DNA from: Gnetum montanum
Lineage: Eukaryota; Streptophyta; Gnetopsida; Gnetales; Gnetaceae
Assembly (NCBI GenBank): GCA_015680685.1
Contig: MNCI01015787.1
Coordinates: 63,148 to 91,405 of the forward strand
Direction: 5' to 3'
Length of the DNA: 28,258 nt
Shown here: one piece after another, positions 1 through 9,700 of the stretch
How positions within the stretch are numbered: the first letter of the stretch is position 1
Layout of the letters: the number at the start of each line of letters is the position of its first letter
The notes under the pieces: model-generated
What the model was told of the DNA's origin: nothing
Database searches by the model: none
The model's input: only the letters and a program-made list of their open reading frames with translations
Position numbers and translations under genes: made by a program

Positions 1-241
1 TAAGATTGGAAGCTAGGGTTATTTTGATATTACGAGGTTCCCAAAATTTTTTAACCCAATCCTGGAACACTGAGGCAAGAGGAATCCTACTAGTGAAGAA
101 GCCAATTGTGTAAAGGTGAGTAAAGGTTTGTACAGTTTGGTCAAAGATGTCTTCAGGGAAATCAAAATGTAAAATAGTATCATTAGCATCCATGTTGGTG
201 GAGCTATCAATAGGCTGTGAGTCAATGTTGGAGGATTTCAT
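1..241 (-). CDS. DUF4283-type protein, N-terminal part (cut by window edge)
   Basis: An open frame starts at an ATG on the minus strand (complement of 239-241) and stays open for 80 codons to the window edge. After an acidic, Ser/Asn-rich start of about 30 residues comes FPEDIFDQTV, then IGFFTSRIPL, then FQDWVKKFWEPRNIKITLAS. The hydrophobic 'IGFF.sRiPl...v.dWvkk.W' pattern is that of plant DUF4283 domains. These are known from the ORF1/Gag-like proteins of LINE elements and from related zinc-knuckle proteins, so a nucleic-acid-binding role in a LINE is likely but inferred. No stop or frameshift is visible in this stretch. An in-frame TAA lies just upstream of the ATG, which supports the start. 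A shorter open frame in another register covers the same bases and is a shadow. Confidence 0.6.
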   Translation of the reverse strand, partial: MKSSNIDSQPIDSSTNMDANDTILHFDFPEDIFDQTVQTFTHLYTIGFFTSRIPLASVFQDWVKKFWEPRNIKITLASNL

Positions 242-1317
242 TATTTTATGTTTGTTTCCTCCAACATCAAAGCAAGAAGACAAAACAGATTGGGTCATGC
301 AAACCCGTTGGGCCTAAGCCTAGCCAATTTAGAAAATCAAAATAGAGAAAATATTTATAAAAAAAAAAGAAATAAAACACAAAGGAACAAACTCACCGGG
401 TACTTATTAACGGATGACGCAGGCACTGTAGAAGGCAAAGAGTCCCACATGCAATCCTGCAAAACCCATTCAAGCGTTTGCTAATTTGGGGCCCAGAATG
501 CTTCAACACCACTACAATCAGACCAGAATAAGTGTGTCACCACTACCCCATAAAAACCCTCTACCTTTGATCAGGTTAACCTACACTCCAAGACTGGCCA
601 GCACAAGGCACTGTCAAGAAACCCTAGCGTAGGACTTCCAAATTTCAGATCTACCGCCAATGGGTGCATATACTTCTTTTCCTCGATTTATCTATGTGCC
701 CCAACTTAGGCCATGCATCAACTCTCCCAATTGCAACAATGGTCAACTCAAATAGTAGCTCCAGAAGAGAATCCGACGTATCAGACATTTTATAGAATGT
801 TGGTGGATTTGTATGCATTGTTTTTGGTTTTGTCCAGGAAGTTATGTAATACTTCTATAATCATTTCTTAGCTTTCAAGGTTACTCTTCCACCTTTCAAT
901 CATTCTTTTCTAATTCATTCTACTATTGAAATAATTTTAAAATTATATAGAAACTGTGAAGTTTGACAATATATATTTTTTTTTGAAATAAAACTATTAA
1001 TCATGGCCCTGTGCCTAGCATGGGCAAGGTTGATGTCAACAGTAGCAAAAGAGAAATAAAAATTAAGGAAATGATGCAACTAATTTTCATAATCCTTGTA
1101 CTTTGAGGTACAACACACTTTGACCACTTACAATAATACAAAAGATAGTACAATGAGGTACAAGAATAATAGAATGATGTATACAATGATTGCTTATTGT
1201 TGACACTTGATAGTTCACAATGCTTTCACATTTCCCAATGGAATGAAGTTTTCTTATAGCCAATATGTTTCTGAAATCATTTTGGAATTCGTGCAATGAC
1301 TATGTAACGGTCACTAG
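242..1317. other. No gene recognised
   Basis: AT-rich DNA with only short overlapping open frames of no recognisable character. It would include the 5' flank of the DUF4283 gene, which reads leftward. I see no tRNA, LTR terminus or long repeat here. Confidence 0.5.
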
Positions 1318-1563
1318 AGACATCTTCTTCAAGGCTGAGACATCTTTCTGTACTAGACCTTCATTTTGAAAAGACATCTTCTTCACAAGAAAGACATCTT
1401 CATGAATACGTCTTTCTTACTAGAAAGATGTTTGTTGTTTTTCAAAGACATCTTTGTCTAAGCAACCATCAATTTAGCCAAGATGTCTACTATTTCCTGG
1501 AAACATCTTTACTAATTTTCCTTCACTTCAACCAAGATGTTTGTTGTTTCATAGAGATGTCTT
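1318..1563. repeat. Cluster of AGACATCTT / AAGATGTCT motifs in both orientations
   Basis: AGACATCTT occurs exactly at 1318, 1338, 1372, 1392 and 1446. The reverse complement AAGATGTCT follows at 1480, with near copies around 1430, 1533 and 1555. The forward copies are all to the left and the inverted ones mostly to the right, so the segment could fold on itself. Spacing is irregular (20, 34, 20, 54 bases), so this is not a simple microsatellite. It may be a decayed foldback element or an LTR regulatory region. A 71-codon open frame from 1428 reflects the repeat rather than a gene. Confidence 0.5.
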
Positions 1564-1823
1564 TCTTGAAATTCCTTTGCACTTTGAAATCTTTGTTCCT
1601 TGTCTTTGCTCTTGAATTTTTGCATGCTTCCTTGAGATCTTGATGATCTCAACTTTTCTTGTGAGTCCTTATGTTCTTTGCTCTTGCTCCTAATTTGCTT
1701 AGTCCTTGTTCATAGTCTTGTCCTATAAACACAAAACCACACAAACGTCCTTTGTTCTCCATTTTCCTTAAGGTTTTGACATACCAAAAGGTCAATAGTA
1801 TACATAATCATTTAATGTTGGTT
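1564..1823. other. No gene recognised
   Basis: T-rich sequence (many CTTTG and TTGCTC words) continuing from the AGACATCTT cluster. I see no coding, RNA or element signature. Confidence 0.4.
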
Positions 1824-1946
1824 CAAGGAGGTGCTAGCCTAGTGATAAGACTTTTGATTTGGAAGTTCTAAGTTATGACTTTAAGTCCATGAGCAATGTT
1901 GTGTCATAAGGTTCTAATTTGATTATGTGTCTTAGGGTTAAATGGT
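1824..1946 (+). mobile_element. SINE-like, tRNA-derived remnant
   Basis: TAGCCTAGTGATAAGAC at 1835-1851 matches the pol III A box of tRNA genes (TRGCNNAGTGG) except for one base. A worn B box lies 35 bases on: AAGTTATGACT at 1870-1880, against GGTTCGANNCC. A body of about 65 bases follows, ending at 1946, exactly where E1's LTR begins. A tRNA-like head with a unique body is the layout of plant SINEs. The anticodon arm is not intact, so a functional tRNA is excluded. The family was not identified. Confidence 0.45.
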
Positions 1947-2802
1947 TGATGAGTAGCGAGGTACCCCTAAGTTCAACCATACGAATACGAGCGTGTACGC
2001 ACAATCCGGTCGAACTCCATGGACGAACTAGTTGTGGCACCTAGACAGTTATGCGTTGATCGCAATTCACTATCTTCCCACCTAGACTAGTATTTGCTTT
2101 GTCACGTATGCTTTAGTCCACAGTGAGGTGTATCATGTGATTCTAAACTAAGCTACTCCTAAAGACAATGGGAAACAATCTTGATTAAGCTAATAGACAA
2201 CATAAAGTAAAATCTAAGTTAGCCTAAGTGCGATGAGCATTTGTCCTTAATCATCTGTATGTATCTTGGACCTCATGTACTACTTCTCGAAATTCCAAGC
2301 ACACATTACTTGAGCACTACTAGATACGCTACTAGGTTACCAAGTAGTTACACTTAAATGTTCGTGATTAAGTCGTACTCATTCCACGTTAGCAACAAGA
2401 AGTGTAAATGACGATAAAGGAAATATTAACTAAATAGACAACAATAAATAATCAACAATTAAAGTAAATAAAGGCTAAGTAAATAAGAATGAAAGTGAGA
2501 GTAATTAATTGCTAAGTAGACTATGGTCTAATCTAGCCTAACACAAGTAACCGTTCCCACTTCCTGAACACATCCTGAACTTCATGCAAACACTACTGCA
2601 CTGTCAAATGCTAATCATTTGTGAGCTACCAAGTGGCACACGTATGCTCAAAAGGATCATGTTTGTGTAATTTAATTGATTTGCTTAATTGATCAAAATG
2701 AATTGCTACGCTAACAACATGAATGTAAAGTGCATAAAATAAAATATAAATGTGTAAGAAAACAAATCTCAAGTGCTGCAAGGATGAATCAAAGAGCTCA
2801 TC

Positions 2803-2808
2803 TTTATT
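2803..2808 (-). terminator. LTR polyadenylation signal (AATAAA)
   Basis: AATAAAGATGAG on the minus strand lies about 170 bases downstream of the LTR TATA box. The same AATAAAGA lies downstream of the TATA box in the solo LTR and in E2. The matching site in the E1 5' LTR (around 8517) is mutated to GATAAAG. Confidence 0.5.
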
Positions 2809-2979
2809 GCCAACACAATGGTGTGCTCAGGTATATCAATGCTTGAATAAAGACACGTTCACACTTAGACCTCCTATTGCAAGCACTCGGAAAATATTCT
2901 AACTTTCAAATAGACAAAGTACAAGAGTTTTGCTACTTGACTGCTAAAAACATCTTCCCAATTGTGCACTTGGGCACTA

Positions 2980-2987
2980 TATTTATA
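2980..2987 (-). promoter_or_regulatory. TATA box of E1 3' LTR
   Basis: CTATAAATA on the minus strand separates U3 from R. The same CTATAAATA occurs in the E1 5' LTR, the solo LTR and both E2 LTRs, which marks it as the conserved core promoter. Confidence 0.65.
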
Positions 2988-3066
2988 GACCTGGGAGTAA
3001 CACAAGAATAACCGCTCTAATAAATTAGAGTAACAGCTCTAATAATTAGAGTAACCACTCCATCAT

Positions 3067-3081
3067 ACCCCCACGACTAAA
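3067..3081 (-). other. E1 polypurine tract
   Basis: The minus strand reads TTTAGTCGTGGGGGT followed by A and then the LTR start TGATGG. E2 has the equivalent TTCAGTCATGGGGGTA before TGATGGG, which supports both LTR boundaries. This is the primer site for plus-strand DNA synthesis. Confidence 0.7.
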
Positions 3082-5107
3082 TGAAAACTTGTCCTCAAGT
3101 ACAAAAGAAGAGGAACAAGTTTTTTACAAAATATATTAGGGGGCGTGAACTTATTTGACTGACTTGCAAAGTGACACAGAGAAAAACAGACAAATACAAA
3201 AGTGCCTGAGCATACAATATTACAATTATGTACAAAATTGGTGTTCATGACAATTAGGAAAGAACACCAATGGATCCAAAGGACATCCAACCCATCTTGG
3301 CAATAGAAAAATGAGGGAGAGGTAGAAGAGATCCAGCGATCATGAACAAACTCTCGCGAGTGATATGGTTGCATCCTCCTTGGTGGCAACAATTCTGCTT
3401 CTAGTCCACACTTCCCACTGCAATCACAACAAAACCAAGGATTATTATATATAGTACATAAATAATGGCTGAATACCTTGTCTCATCGATGATTTTCTCT
3501 AGCCAAGTTATGATTGTGATAGATTAATTACTTGATATTGTTAGTGGAAAGACTAACGAATAGGTTGAATAAGAGAAGCGATCCATACAATTTAGAAAAA
3601 GCTTGACACAAGGAGTAGTGTAAAGAGGGTATTCACAACAATAAAAAGGAATTCATTACAAATAGTTATGAAGGTGCATATAATTTGGATGACATGGATG
3701 GGGTAAATAAAAAGAATTTGATTGTAACAATGTCTAAGGGTAAAGAACTTAACTTAACCAAACCAAAAGATATGCAAGTGGGTCCTCCCCAAAGCAAACA
3801 CAGGCCTTTTATGCCCTTGCATAACTTCAAATCAAGGAGTCCATGGACTTTATGGATGATTAATGATTACGAAAAGTTAAGTACAAAAACCCAAAAGTAA
3901 CTGACTAAGAAACCCAACACATCAAACCAAAACATCAAATCAAAACATGAAACTGGCGATAAGGTGAGATATGGAAAGCATAGATGGATGACAGAGAAAG
4001 TAGAATGGAGTTCCTAATTATGGTCACATACAGCCTCTTGTGAAGTTTGAGATTAATTAACTTGGTAGGATCCTTCCTTAGTCCAGATCAAAACCAACCA
4101 CTTTCATTGACTTTGCATCAACATTCTAAGGCAAGTCCATCGCCTGAGACACAAGAATGCTCCCATAAAATAACCACCATTTCAAATTGGAGTGAAGATT
4201 AGGAAGTGAGAAAGGGCCTTAGAGGAGACAAGGCAAGTATCATAACCAATGCTTGTAGCCCTTTTATTTGGTCTAAGGGATGTCCTTTGAATTCCCATGT
4301 TTTTTTTTTTTTTTTGAATAAGAACCACACCATGTAAAGACCCATGCAGTTTTTCGCATTTATTTTGTCCAAGGGGTATGCTTTAAATCCTCATCTTTCT
4401 ATTTATTTATTTTTATGCTTTTTACTTTTTTTATTTTTTTGTGATGAGGACCACACCATGTAAGGACTTATTTGACTTCCCATTATGAAATGATGCAGAA
4501 TGATGAGAAGCTTACAAGAACACTCTTGAACACAGGAAAATAGAAAAGCACAAAGAATACTGCATCCCTTTGAAGCCACACTCTATCCAAACCTTTGATT
4601 CCTTCCCAATTCCGAAAACTACACAAGTCACCAATTTATTAGAGTTGCATTAATGGAGAAGATACTACACACTTCCAAAACAAGGAAAACCATAGAGTAT
4701 GTGAATGGGTGGATGATGTCGACTCACTGCTTGTTACATGAAAAGAAACCATGTCCCAGTTGTCAGTAACGACATTCAAAGTCAGAAACCAAACATCAAC
4801 AATCAAATTACAAATGAAACATACCACCATCGAGTAGCACATTACCATTATACCTAGCACCTTATTAGCAAAAAGAGTATAGAATTATACCAAACATAAA
4901 AAAATATAAAAGAAAGTGAAAGAGTATCCAAGAAATATTAAATATACTAACAATGATGTAAAACAAAAACTTAGAAAAGATCAATAATCCTGAAAAATAA
5001 AAAAATGTAAAACAAAGAATATGAAACCAAAAAGTTTTAAAACCAAAAATGTGTAAAACAAAAAGTCAAAATACACTTAAGAATCCTAGAAATTAGAATG
5101 GGGGGTG
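3082..5107 (-). other. E1 noncoding 3' internal region, partly conserved in E2
   Basis: No long open frame of recognisable character exists in these 2 kb on either strand. Two blocks align by eye to E2 when read on the minus strand. The first is about 4026-4261 against E2 26600-26840, sharing GGCTACAAGCA, CTAAGGCCC and AATGGTGGT. The second is about 3700-3860 against E2 27024-27125, sharing TTTGGGGAGGACCCACT. Conservation without an open frame suggests an untranslated or structural region of the transcript. Adenine-rich stretches (4880-5080) fill much of the rest. Confidence 0.55.
4262..4473. repeat. Two-copy tandem repeat with poly-T spacers
   Basis: TTTTATTTGGTCTAAGGG at about 4262 is echoed by ATTTATTTTGTCCAAGGG at about 4358. 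Each is followed by a T-rich run, and then by AACCACACCATGTAAAGAC (4323 onward) or GACCACACCATGTAAGGAC (4450 onward). The T runs (4301-4315 and 4385-4440) differ in length, as expected of slippage. Confidence 0.5.
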
Positions 5108-5122
5108 ACCCCCACGACTAAA
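5101..5122 (-). other. Second, internal polypurine-tract-like motif
   Basis: ACCCCCACGACTAAA at 5108-5122 (+) is identical over 15 bases to the true polypurine tract at 3067-3081. It sits at the end of the gag-derived sequence. Its outer edge is also a perfect palindrome, GGGGGTGACCCCC at 5101-5113. In E2 a related TTTAGTCATTGGGG lies just after the protease region (25890-25903). Confidence 0.5.
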
Positions 5123-5206
5123 CATTTGGTCATGGCTAGGATTAATAAGTGGATGAATAGGATCCATGCATGTATGAAATGTTAGGGATCCATCATGCCC
5201 TAGCCA

Positions 5207-7581
5207 CTAGGTGTCTATTGGTGGTATGGTGGCTGGGTAGAGAAATTGTTGATCACACACTTGATTATAGAAAGCATAGTGGGGCAAGTTAGATGATGTG
5301 TGTACATTATGAGGGAAATCTGATCCACTATGACACCCTTGACTAGATGGCAGTATGCACGGATCTGTGTGTTCCTTCACATTAATGAATTCACTGGATG
5401 TTGCAGTGTGAGGTGGAGGCCTAGATAAGATGATAGAAGGCATTGAGTTTAAAGAGGAAGGTGCATCATAGTGTTGGGCTTGTGCTGAGTTGAAGGATGC
5501 AATGGTTTCAGGACCGTGTTGTCTCTTTCTATGGCCATGTCTAAAGAAAAAATGCTTCTGACATTATGGAGGACTCCCACTATTATCGACAGCAGCAGCA
5601 CAAGTAATGTTCATGGGTTGGTGCTATGGTGCAAAACTTTTTGGTANTAGCACAAGTAATGTTCATGGGTTGGTGCTATGGTGCAAAACTTTTTGGTACT
5701 ACTAGTGGTTATGTAGGAGGATGTAAAGGATGAGAGCATTGAGACCAAGGAGAAGTATAAGGAACATGAGGTGGTGATCTCGTAGAAGAGGACATGGGTT
5801 GATGATACTCGAGAGAGTGATAACGACAAGGTGAAGTAGAGGATGTTGATCTAGTTGGAGAAACAATGTGTTGAACATGATAAGCGCTTAGTTTCGAATA
5901 GTATGAAGGATGTGGCCAGTTTGGCAATGGCCTTCCCCACGATTGGGGGTTTTTCCACAGCGGTTGAGTATAGTACTAAAGCCAGTAAGAATATGTCCAC
6001 AAATAGTACAATGAGTTGTGGAATTTCCCATAAAGTTGTGGAACAGGAATGTGCCCAACCATGTACTTTTGTATGAAATCTAGATGTAACATTCTTCCCC
6101 AATGCTCATGTAGATGTGACAAGATTGGCCATTGGCCTTTTGGATGATCATACAGGCAAACATCGCATTGATACTTATGTTTTGTGGTTGAGCCCCTATC
6201 TTCATTTTGTTCAGCTCTTCTTTCTGATTGTTGAATGGTGTTCTACCCTGTTTCTAGGTTTAGTATCCTTTGTTTGTTTTGGTAATCAAAGTTATCTTAC
6301 GTGTGTCTCCCTCTAATAATGTCTGCATATTCTCTACATTTTTCATGTACCCACTCCATCATCTTATTGATCTTTACCTCAATTTCATCTAGTGATTTTA
6401 GTGTTGGTAAAGGTAGAAATGATTTCACCTCCTTGAGGTGAGTTGATTTCTCCTCTTTATGATTATGGACCTTTGTTACTTTAAGAGTTTGATCCTGTCG
6501 AGATTTTAACATTCTCCCATTTGGCTATTTCTCCTTCTTTTTTTGCTACCCGCTTAATAAGTTCTTGGAATTGATGGGTTCGTAGTTCATATAGTTGACC
6601 TAGGGCATACATCCCTAGAGTTCCCCTTGTTTCATTACATAGCCCATCCATGATGTGATACATTAGCCTTTCCTCAGAGAATCCATGGCCTGGGCATTTG
6701 TTTAACAAAGAGTAATATCTTTCTAAGGCCATGTCCAAGGGTTCATGTTGCCCTTGTTTCCACTCTTGGATTTGTCTCCTCAAGGCTGACACTCTTGCAT
6801 AGGTTTGATATCTTTCATTGAAGAGGTTTACCATTGTCGGCCAATGACGAATTAATTTCATCTTTAAAGACATGTACCATACTTTTGCTTGGCCAATGAG
6901 TATCATAAGAAAGAGCTTAAGTCTTTGCCACCCAGTATCAATATTGTTCCATGCACAAGCATCGTAAACGGCTTTTAAATGATGTTGCAGATCTAAATCA
7001 TAGCCTCCTGAAAACTTGGAAAAGTTATTTAAATCAAGCCTGGGTAGACAGCTTTCCTTACGATGCCTGCGGGATATTCGAACAACCTCTTATGTATGCA
7101 TTAGACTCTTAGTGGCCAATAGGGGTTCATCGTCACTAAGTAGGTCATGAGTTTGTAAGTTGGGATGATGTTGTCTATGTTCATGTTGGCATTCTTGATT
7201 TTGCCCGTGGGTTCGATTTTTATTTCTATGCCAACCCCTTGAGGAATAGTCATCCGTGTCACAACCCGACATTAAAAGAGCAAAGAAAGAGAGGGAACTG
7301 AAAAACTTGTCATGACTTTTGTAAGTCTCCTAATCATCCTTTGATGTACTCTTGCTCCCCATTGAGAAGGTCCGAGGTCTTACGAGGCCCCTCGTTCTAG
7401 GGGATGTCCCATCTTCACTAGAGGTGTCTGAGTTGGATGACAAAAGTCCTTGAGTATTGTTGGGGTGTTTATGAACATATGAAACTCCTACATAAGATTG
7501 AGTACTCCAAACTTCTTTGTTGGTTCTCCAATGAATTGTCTCGCTAGATGTTGTGTTACCGTTGTCTTGTGAAAGAGACAT
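5207..7581 (-). pseudogene. gag: E1 gag, decayed
   Basis: Gag is the structural protein that packages the element's RNA. One frame runs from the ATG at 7581 to 6481 with only two internal stops (near 7330 and 7090). It then shifts near 6500 and continues in another frame to about 5709, with a further switch toward 5207. The start is Ser/Thr-rich, followed by a His/Arg/Gln-rich stretch. The Retrotrans_gag-type core (about 7060-6490) includes LNNFSKFSGGYD, RRQIQEWKQGQHEPLD and LLNKCPGHG. Near 6160 is a zinc knuckle with CDVCLYDHPKG (C-x2-C-x3-H), in which the final Cys is replaced by Trp. The tail is Pro/Ser/Tyr/His-rich. E2 Gag aligns along the whole length. No protease follows. Confidence 0.8.
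5597..5700. repeat. 52-bp exact tandem duplication around a single ambiguous base
   Basis: The 52 bases from 5597 (AGCACAAGTAATGTTCATGG onward) recur at 5649-5700. The only N in the window (5647) sits at the end of the first copy, and the base opposite it in the second copy is C. The copies are otherwise identical, in sharp contrast to the diverged LTRs. This suggests an assembly join with a duplicated overlap rather than a biological repeat. Confidence 0.7.
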
Positions 7582-7696
7582 TGTTGTGAATTGTGTGTGA
7601 CTTAATTGAATTTAATTTCTTTGTTTGAAAGATATATTGTTAATACCCTATTACAACAATCTTATATGATATAACTAGTCTAGATAACTAACACCG

Positions 7697-7714
7697 TCCT
7701 TAGCAACGGCGTCA
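7697..7714 (-). other. E1 primer-binding site, tRNA-Asp type
   Basis: The minus strand reads TGACGCCGTTGCTAAGGA one base after the LTR end. The sequence complementary to the 3' end of plant tRNA-Asp is TGGCGCCGTTGCCGGGGA, giving 14 of 18 matches. All four mismatches are transitions (G to A or C to T). tRNA-Asp priming is known for Athila-lineage elements. Confidence 0.7.
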
Positions 7715-8693
7715 ATGATAAGCGACGAGGTACCCCTACGCTCAACCATACGAATACGAGTGTGTACACGTGATCCAGTCAAACTCCACAGACAAACTAG
7801 TTGTGGCACCTAGACAATTATACATTGATCGCAGTTCGTTGTCTTTTCACCTAGACCAGTATTTTCTTTGTCACGTATGCTTTAGTCTAGAGTGAGGTGT
7901 ATGATGTGATTCTAAACTAGGCTACTCCTAGAGACAATGGAAAACAATCTTGATTAAGCTAATAGGCAACATAAAGTAAAATCTAAGTTAGCCTAAGTGC
8001 GATAAGCATCTGTCCTTAATCATTCGTATGCATTTGGACATCATGTACTACTTCTAGGAATTCCAAGCACACATTACTTGAGAACTACTAGATACGCTAC
8101 TAGGTTACCAAGTAGTTACACTTAAATGTTCGTGATTAAGTCGTACTCATTCCACGTTAGCAACAAGAAGTGTAAATGACAATAAAGGAAATATTAACTA
8201 GATAGACAACAATAAATAATCAACAATTAAAGTAAATAAGAATGAAGTGAGAGTAATTAATTGTTAAGTAGACTACGGTCTACACATCCTGAACTTCGTG
8301 CAAACACTGTTGGGCTATCAGACGCTACTCATTTCTGAGCTACCAAGTGGCACACGTATGCTCGAAGGGGTCATGCTTGTGTAATTTAATCAATTTGCTT
8401 AATTGATCAAAATGAATTGCTGCGCTAATAACACAAATGTAAAGTGCATAAAATAAAATATAAATGTGTAAGAAAACAAATCTCAAGTGTTGCAAGGATG
8501 AATCAAAGAGCTCGTCTTTATCGCCAACACAATGGTGTGCTCAGGCACATCAATGTTTGAATAAAGATCCGTTCACACTTAGACCTCCTGCTACGGGCAC
8601 TTGGAAAATATTCTAACTTTCAAATAGACAGACTGCAAGAGTTTCGCTACTTGACTGCTAAAAACATCCTCCGAATTGTGTGCTTGGGTGCTG

Positions 8694-8701
8694 TATTTAT
8701 A
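8694..8701 (-). promoter_or_regulatory. TATA box of E1 5' LTR
   Basis: CTATAAATA on the minus strand, in the same context as the 3' LTR copy. This would drive E1 transcription toward lower coordinates. The minisatellite lies immediately upstream in the position of enhancer repeats. Confidence 0.65.
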
Positions 8702-8724
8702 GACCCAAGAGTAACCCAAGAAAA

Positions 8725-9016
8725 ACCGCTCTAATAATTAAAATAACCGCTTTAATAGTAACCACTCTAATAATTAAAATAACCACTCTAATAATTAGAG
8801 TAACATAACCACTCTGATAATTAGAGTAACCGCTTTAATAATTATAGTAACCGCTCTAATAATTAAAGTAACTACTCTAATAATAATAACCGTTCTAATA
8901 ATTAGAGTAAGTACTCTAATAATAACTGCTCTAATAATTAAAGTAACTGCTCTAATAATTAGAGTAACCGCTTTAATAATTAAAGTAATTGCTCTAATAA
9001 TATTTGCTCTAATTCT
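8725..9016. repeat. U3 minisatellite, about 21-bp near-palindromic unit
   Basis: About 15 units of ACCGCTCTAATAATTAGAGTA, ranging from 15 to 26 bases. Shorter units have lost the AATTAGAG half. Each full unit contains CTCTAATAATTAGAG, which is almost self-complementary. Only about three units are present in the matching place of the 3' LTR (3009-3060). Confidence 0.85.
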
Positions 9017-9034
9017 AGGTCCAACACCCCATCT

Positions 9035-9700
9035 TCCCTATCTTCCCTATTGAAATATGTGCCAACTTAAGAAACAATAAAAATAAGCAGTTATGGTATT
9101 AGATAAGTTAACCTTAAAAAATCACCATGCATATGACATTAAATAGATGGCTATAGAAAATTATCTACATAACCCAAAAACCTTCACTTACCGTTAACAA
9201 CTTGCCCCATAAACAAAATAATGTGTTTTTAAAAAGAAATCAATCATGAAACTTCAAATATTAAAAAATAAACCTGGAGAAACCATATACAAATTCCTAT
9301 ATGGTAATTCCATGAGATTAGTTTCATATTTATGCACTGTCGGTGAGCAAGTTAATATTTGTTCGAAGTTCGCACGTGGAGTTTTGGGGGGCTATTGTAT
9401 TGGATTATATTTACCGTTCGTTGAGCAGTTGGCCGTTCAGATATAACACTCAAGAAGGAACGCGAACAGGCTGCTTGAAGCATGCAACGAAACGTCTGTC
9501 TGAACATGAAAGCTTTTGTTTTGAGTTTCCTTTAACAAGGTTTCTGGATTCAAGGTATTGTGTTCTAGAATGTTCTGATTTAAGCTTTTTGTTTTTTCTT
9601 GGGGAAATTTTGATTGCAGGATGTTTTCATTTATATTTTGATTCTAAGATTTTCATGAGTAAAGTGCGTAACTGTCTCGATTCATTTCATGGTCTTAGCG
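9035..9700. other. Flank between E1 and the PHD gene; possible leader exon
   Basis: No recognisable protein. From about 9340 to 9540 the base composition is less AT-rich (GTTCGAAGTTCGCACGTGGAG; GAAGGAACGCGAACAGGCTG). It is then followed by T-rich sequence typical of plant introns, so part of it may be a 5' untranslated exon. The short open frames at 9246 and 9343 have no family resemblance. Confidence 0.3.

Larger units (their letters stand above)
1947..3065 (-). repeat. E1 3' LTR
   Basis: 1119 bases. On the minus strand it starts TGATGGAG and ends GGTACCTCGCTACTCATCA, so the TGATG/CATCA ends are inverted. It is directly preceded by the polypurine tract. Its U3 is about 78 bases with three units of the CTCTAATAATTAGAG repeat, followed by a TATA box (2980-2987). 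It keeps about 50 bases around 2530-2580 that the 5' LTR has lost between short CCTGAAC repeats. Confidence 0.85.
1947..9034 (-). mobile_element. E1: gag-only LTR retrotransposon, Athila/TAT-like, minus orientation
   Basis: Two long direct repeats (1947-3065 and 7716-9034) flank about 4.65 kb. Read on the minus strand the order is 5' LTR, tRNA-Asp-type primer-binding site, gag (7581 to about 5207), a noncoding 3' region, polypurine tract and 3' LTR. No protease, reverse transcriptase, RNase H or integrase motif was found on either strand, so the element looks non-autonomous. Gag carries stops and at least one frameshift, and the LTRs differ by many substitutions and several indels, so the insertion is old. 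The base left of the element reads ATGGT (1942-1946). No matching duplication is visible at the right end, where the terminal base is also mutated (CCATCT instead of CCATCA). Confidence 0.85.
7716..9034 (-). repeat. E1 5' LTR
   Basis: 1319 bases, colinear with 1947-3065. On the minus strand it ends GGTACCTCGTCGCTTATCA and is followed by the primer-binding site. It is longer than its partner because the U3 minisatellite has about 15 units instead of three. It lacks about 50 bases present in the 3' LTR near 2540. The outer end is taken at CCATCT (9029-9034) by comparison with CCATCA in the 3' LTR, so that edge is uncertain by tens of bases. Confidence 0.8.

Noticed and set aside
5709-6102. Overlapping open frames on both strands (5851-6102 minus, 5855-6076 plus)
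   Set aside because: The Gag-homologous reading of E1 passes through here in a different minus-strand frame, so these are shadows.
9035-9039. Target-site duplication for E1
   Set aside because: The left flank ATGGT (1942-1946) has no match at the right end (TCCCT), and the right LTR edge is eroded.
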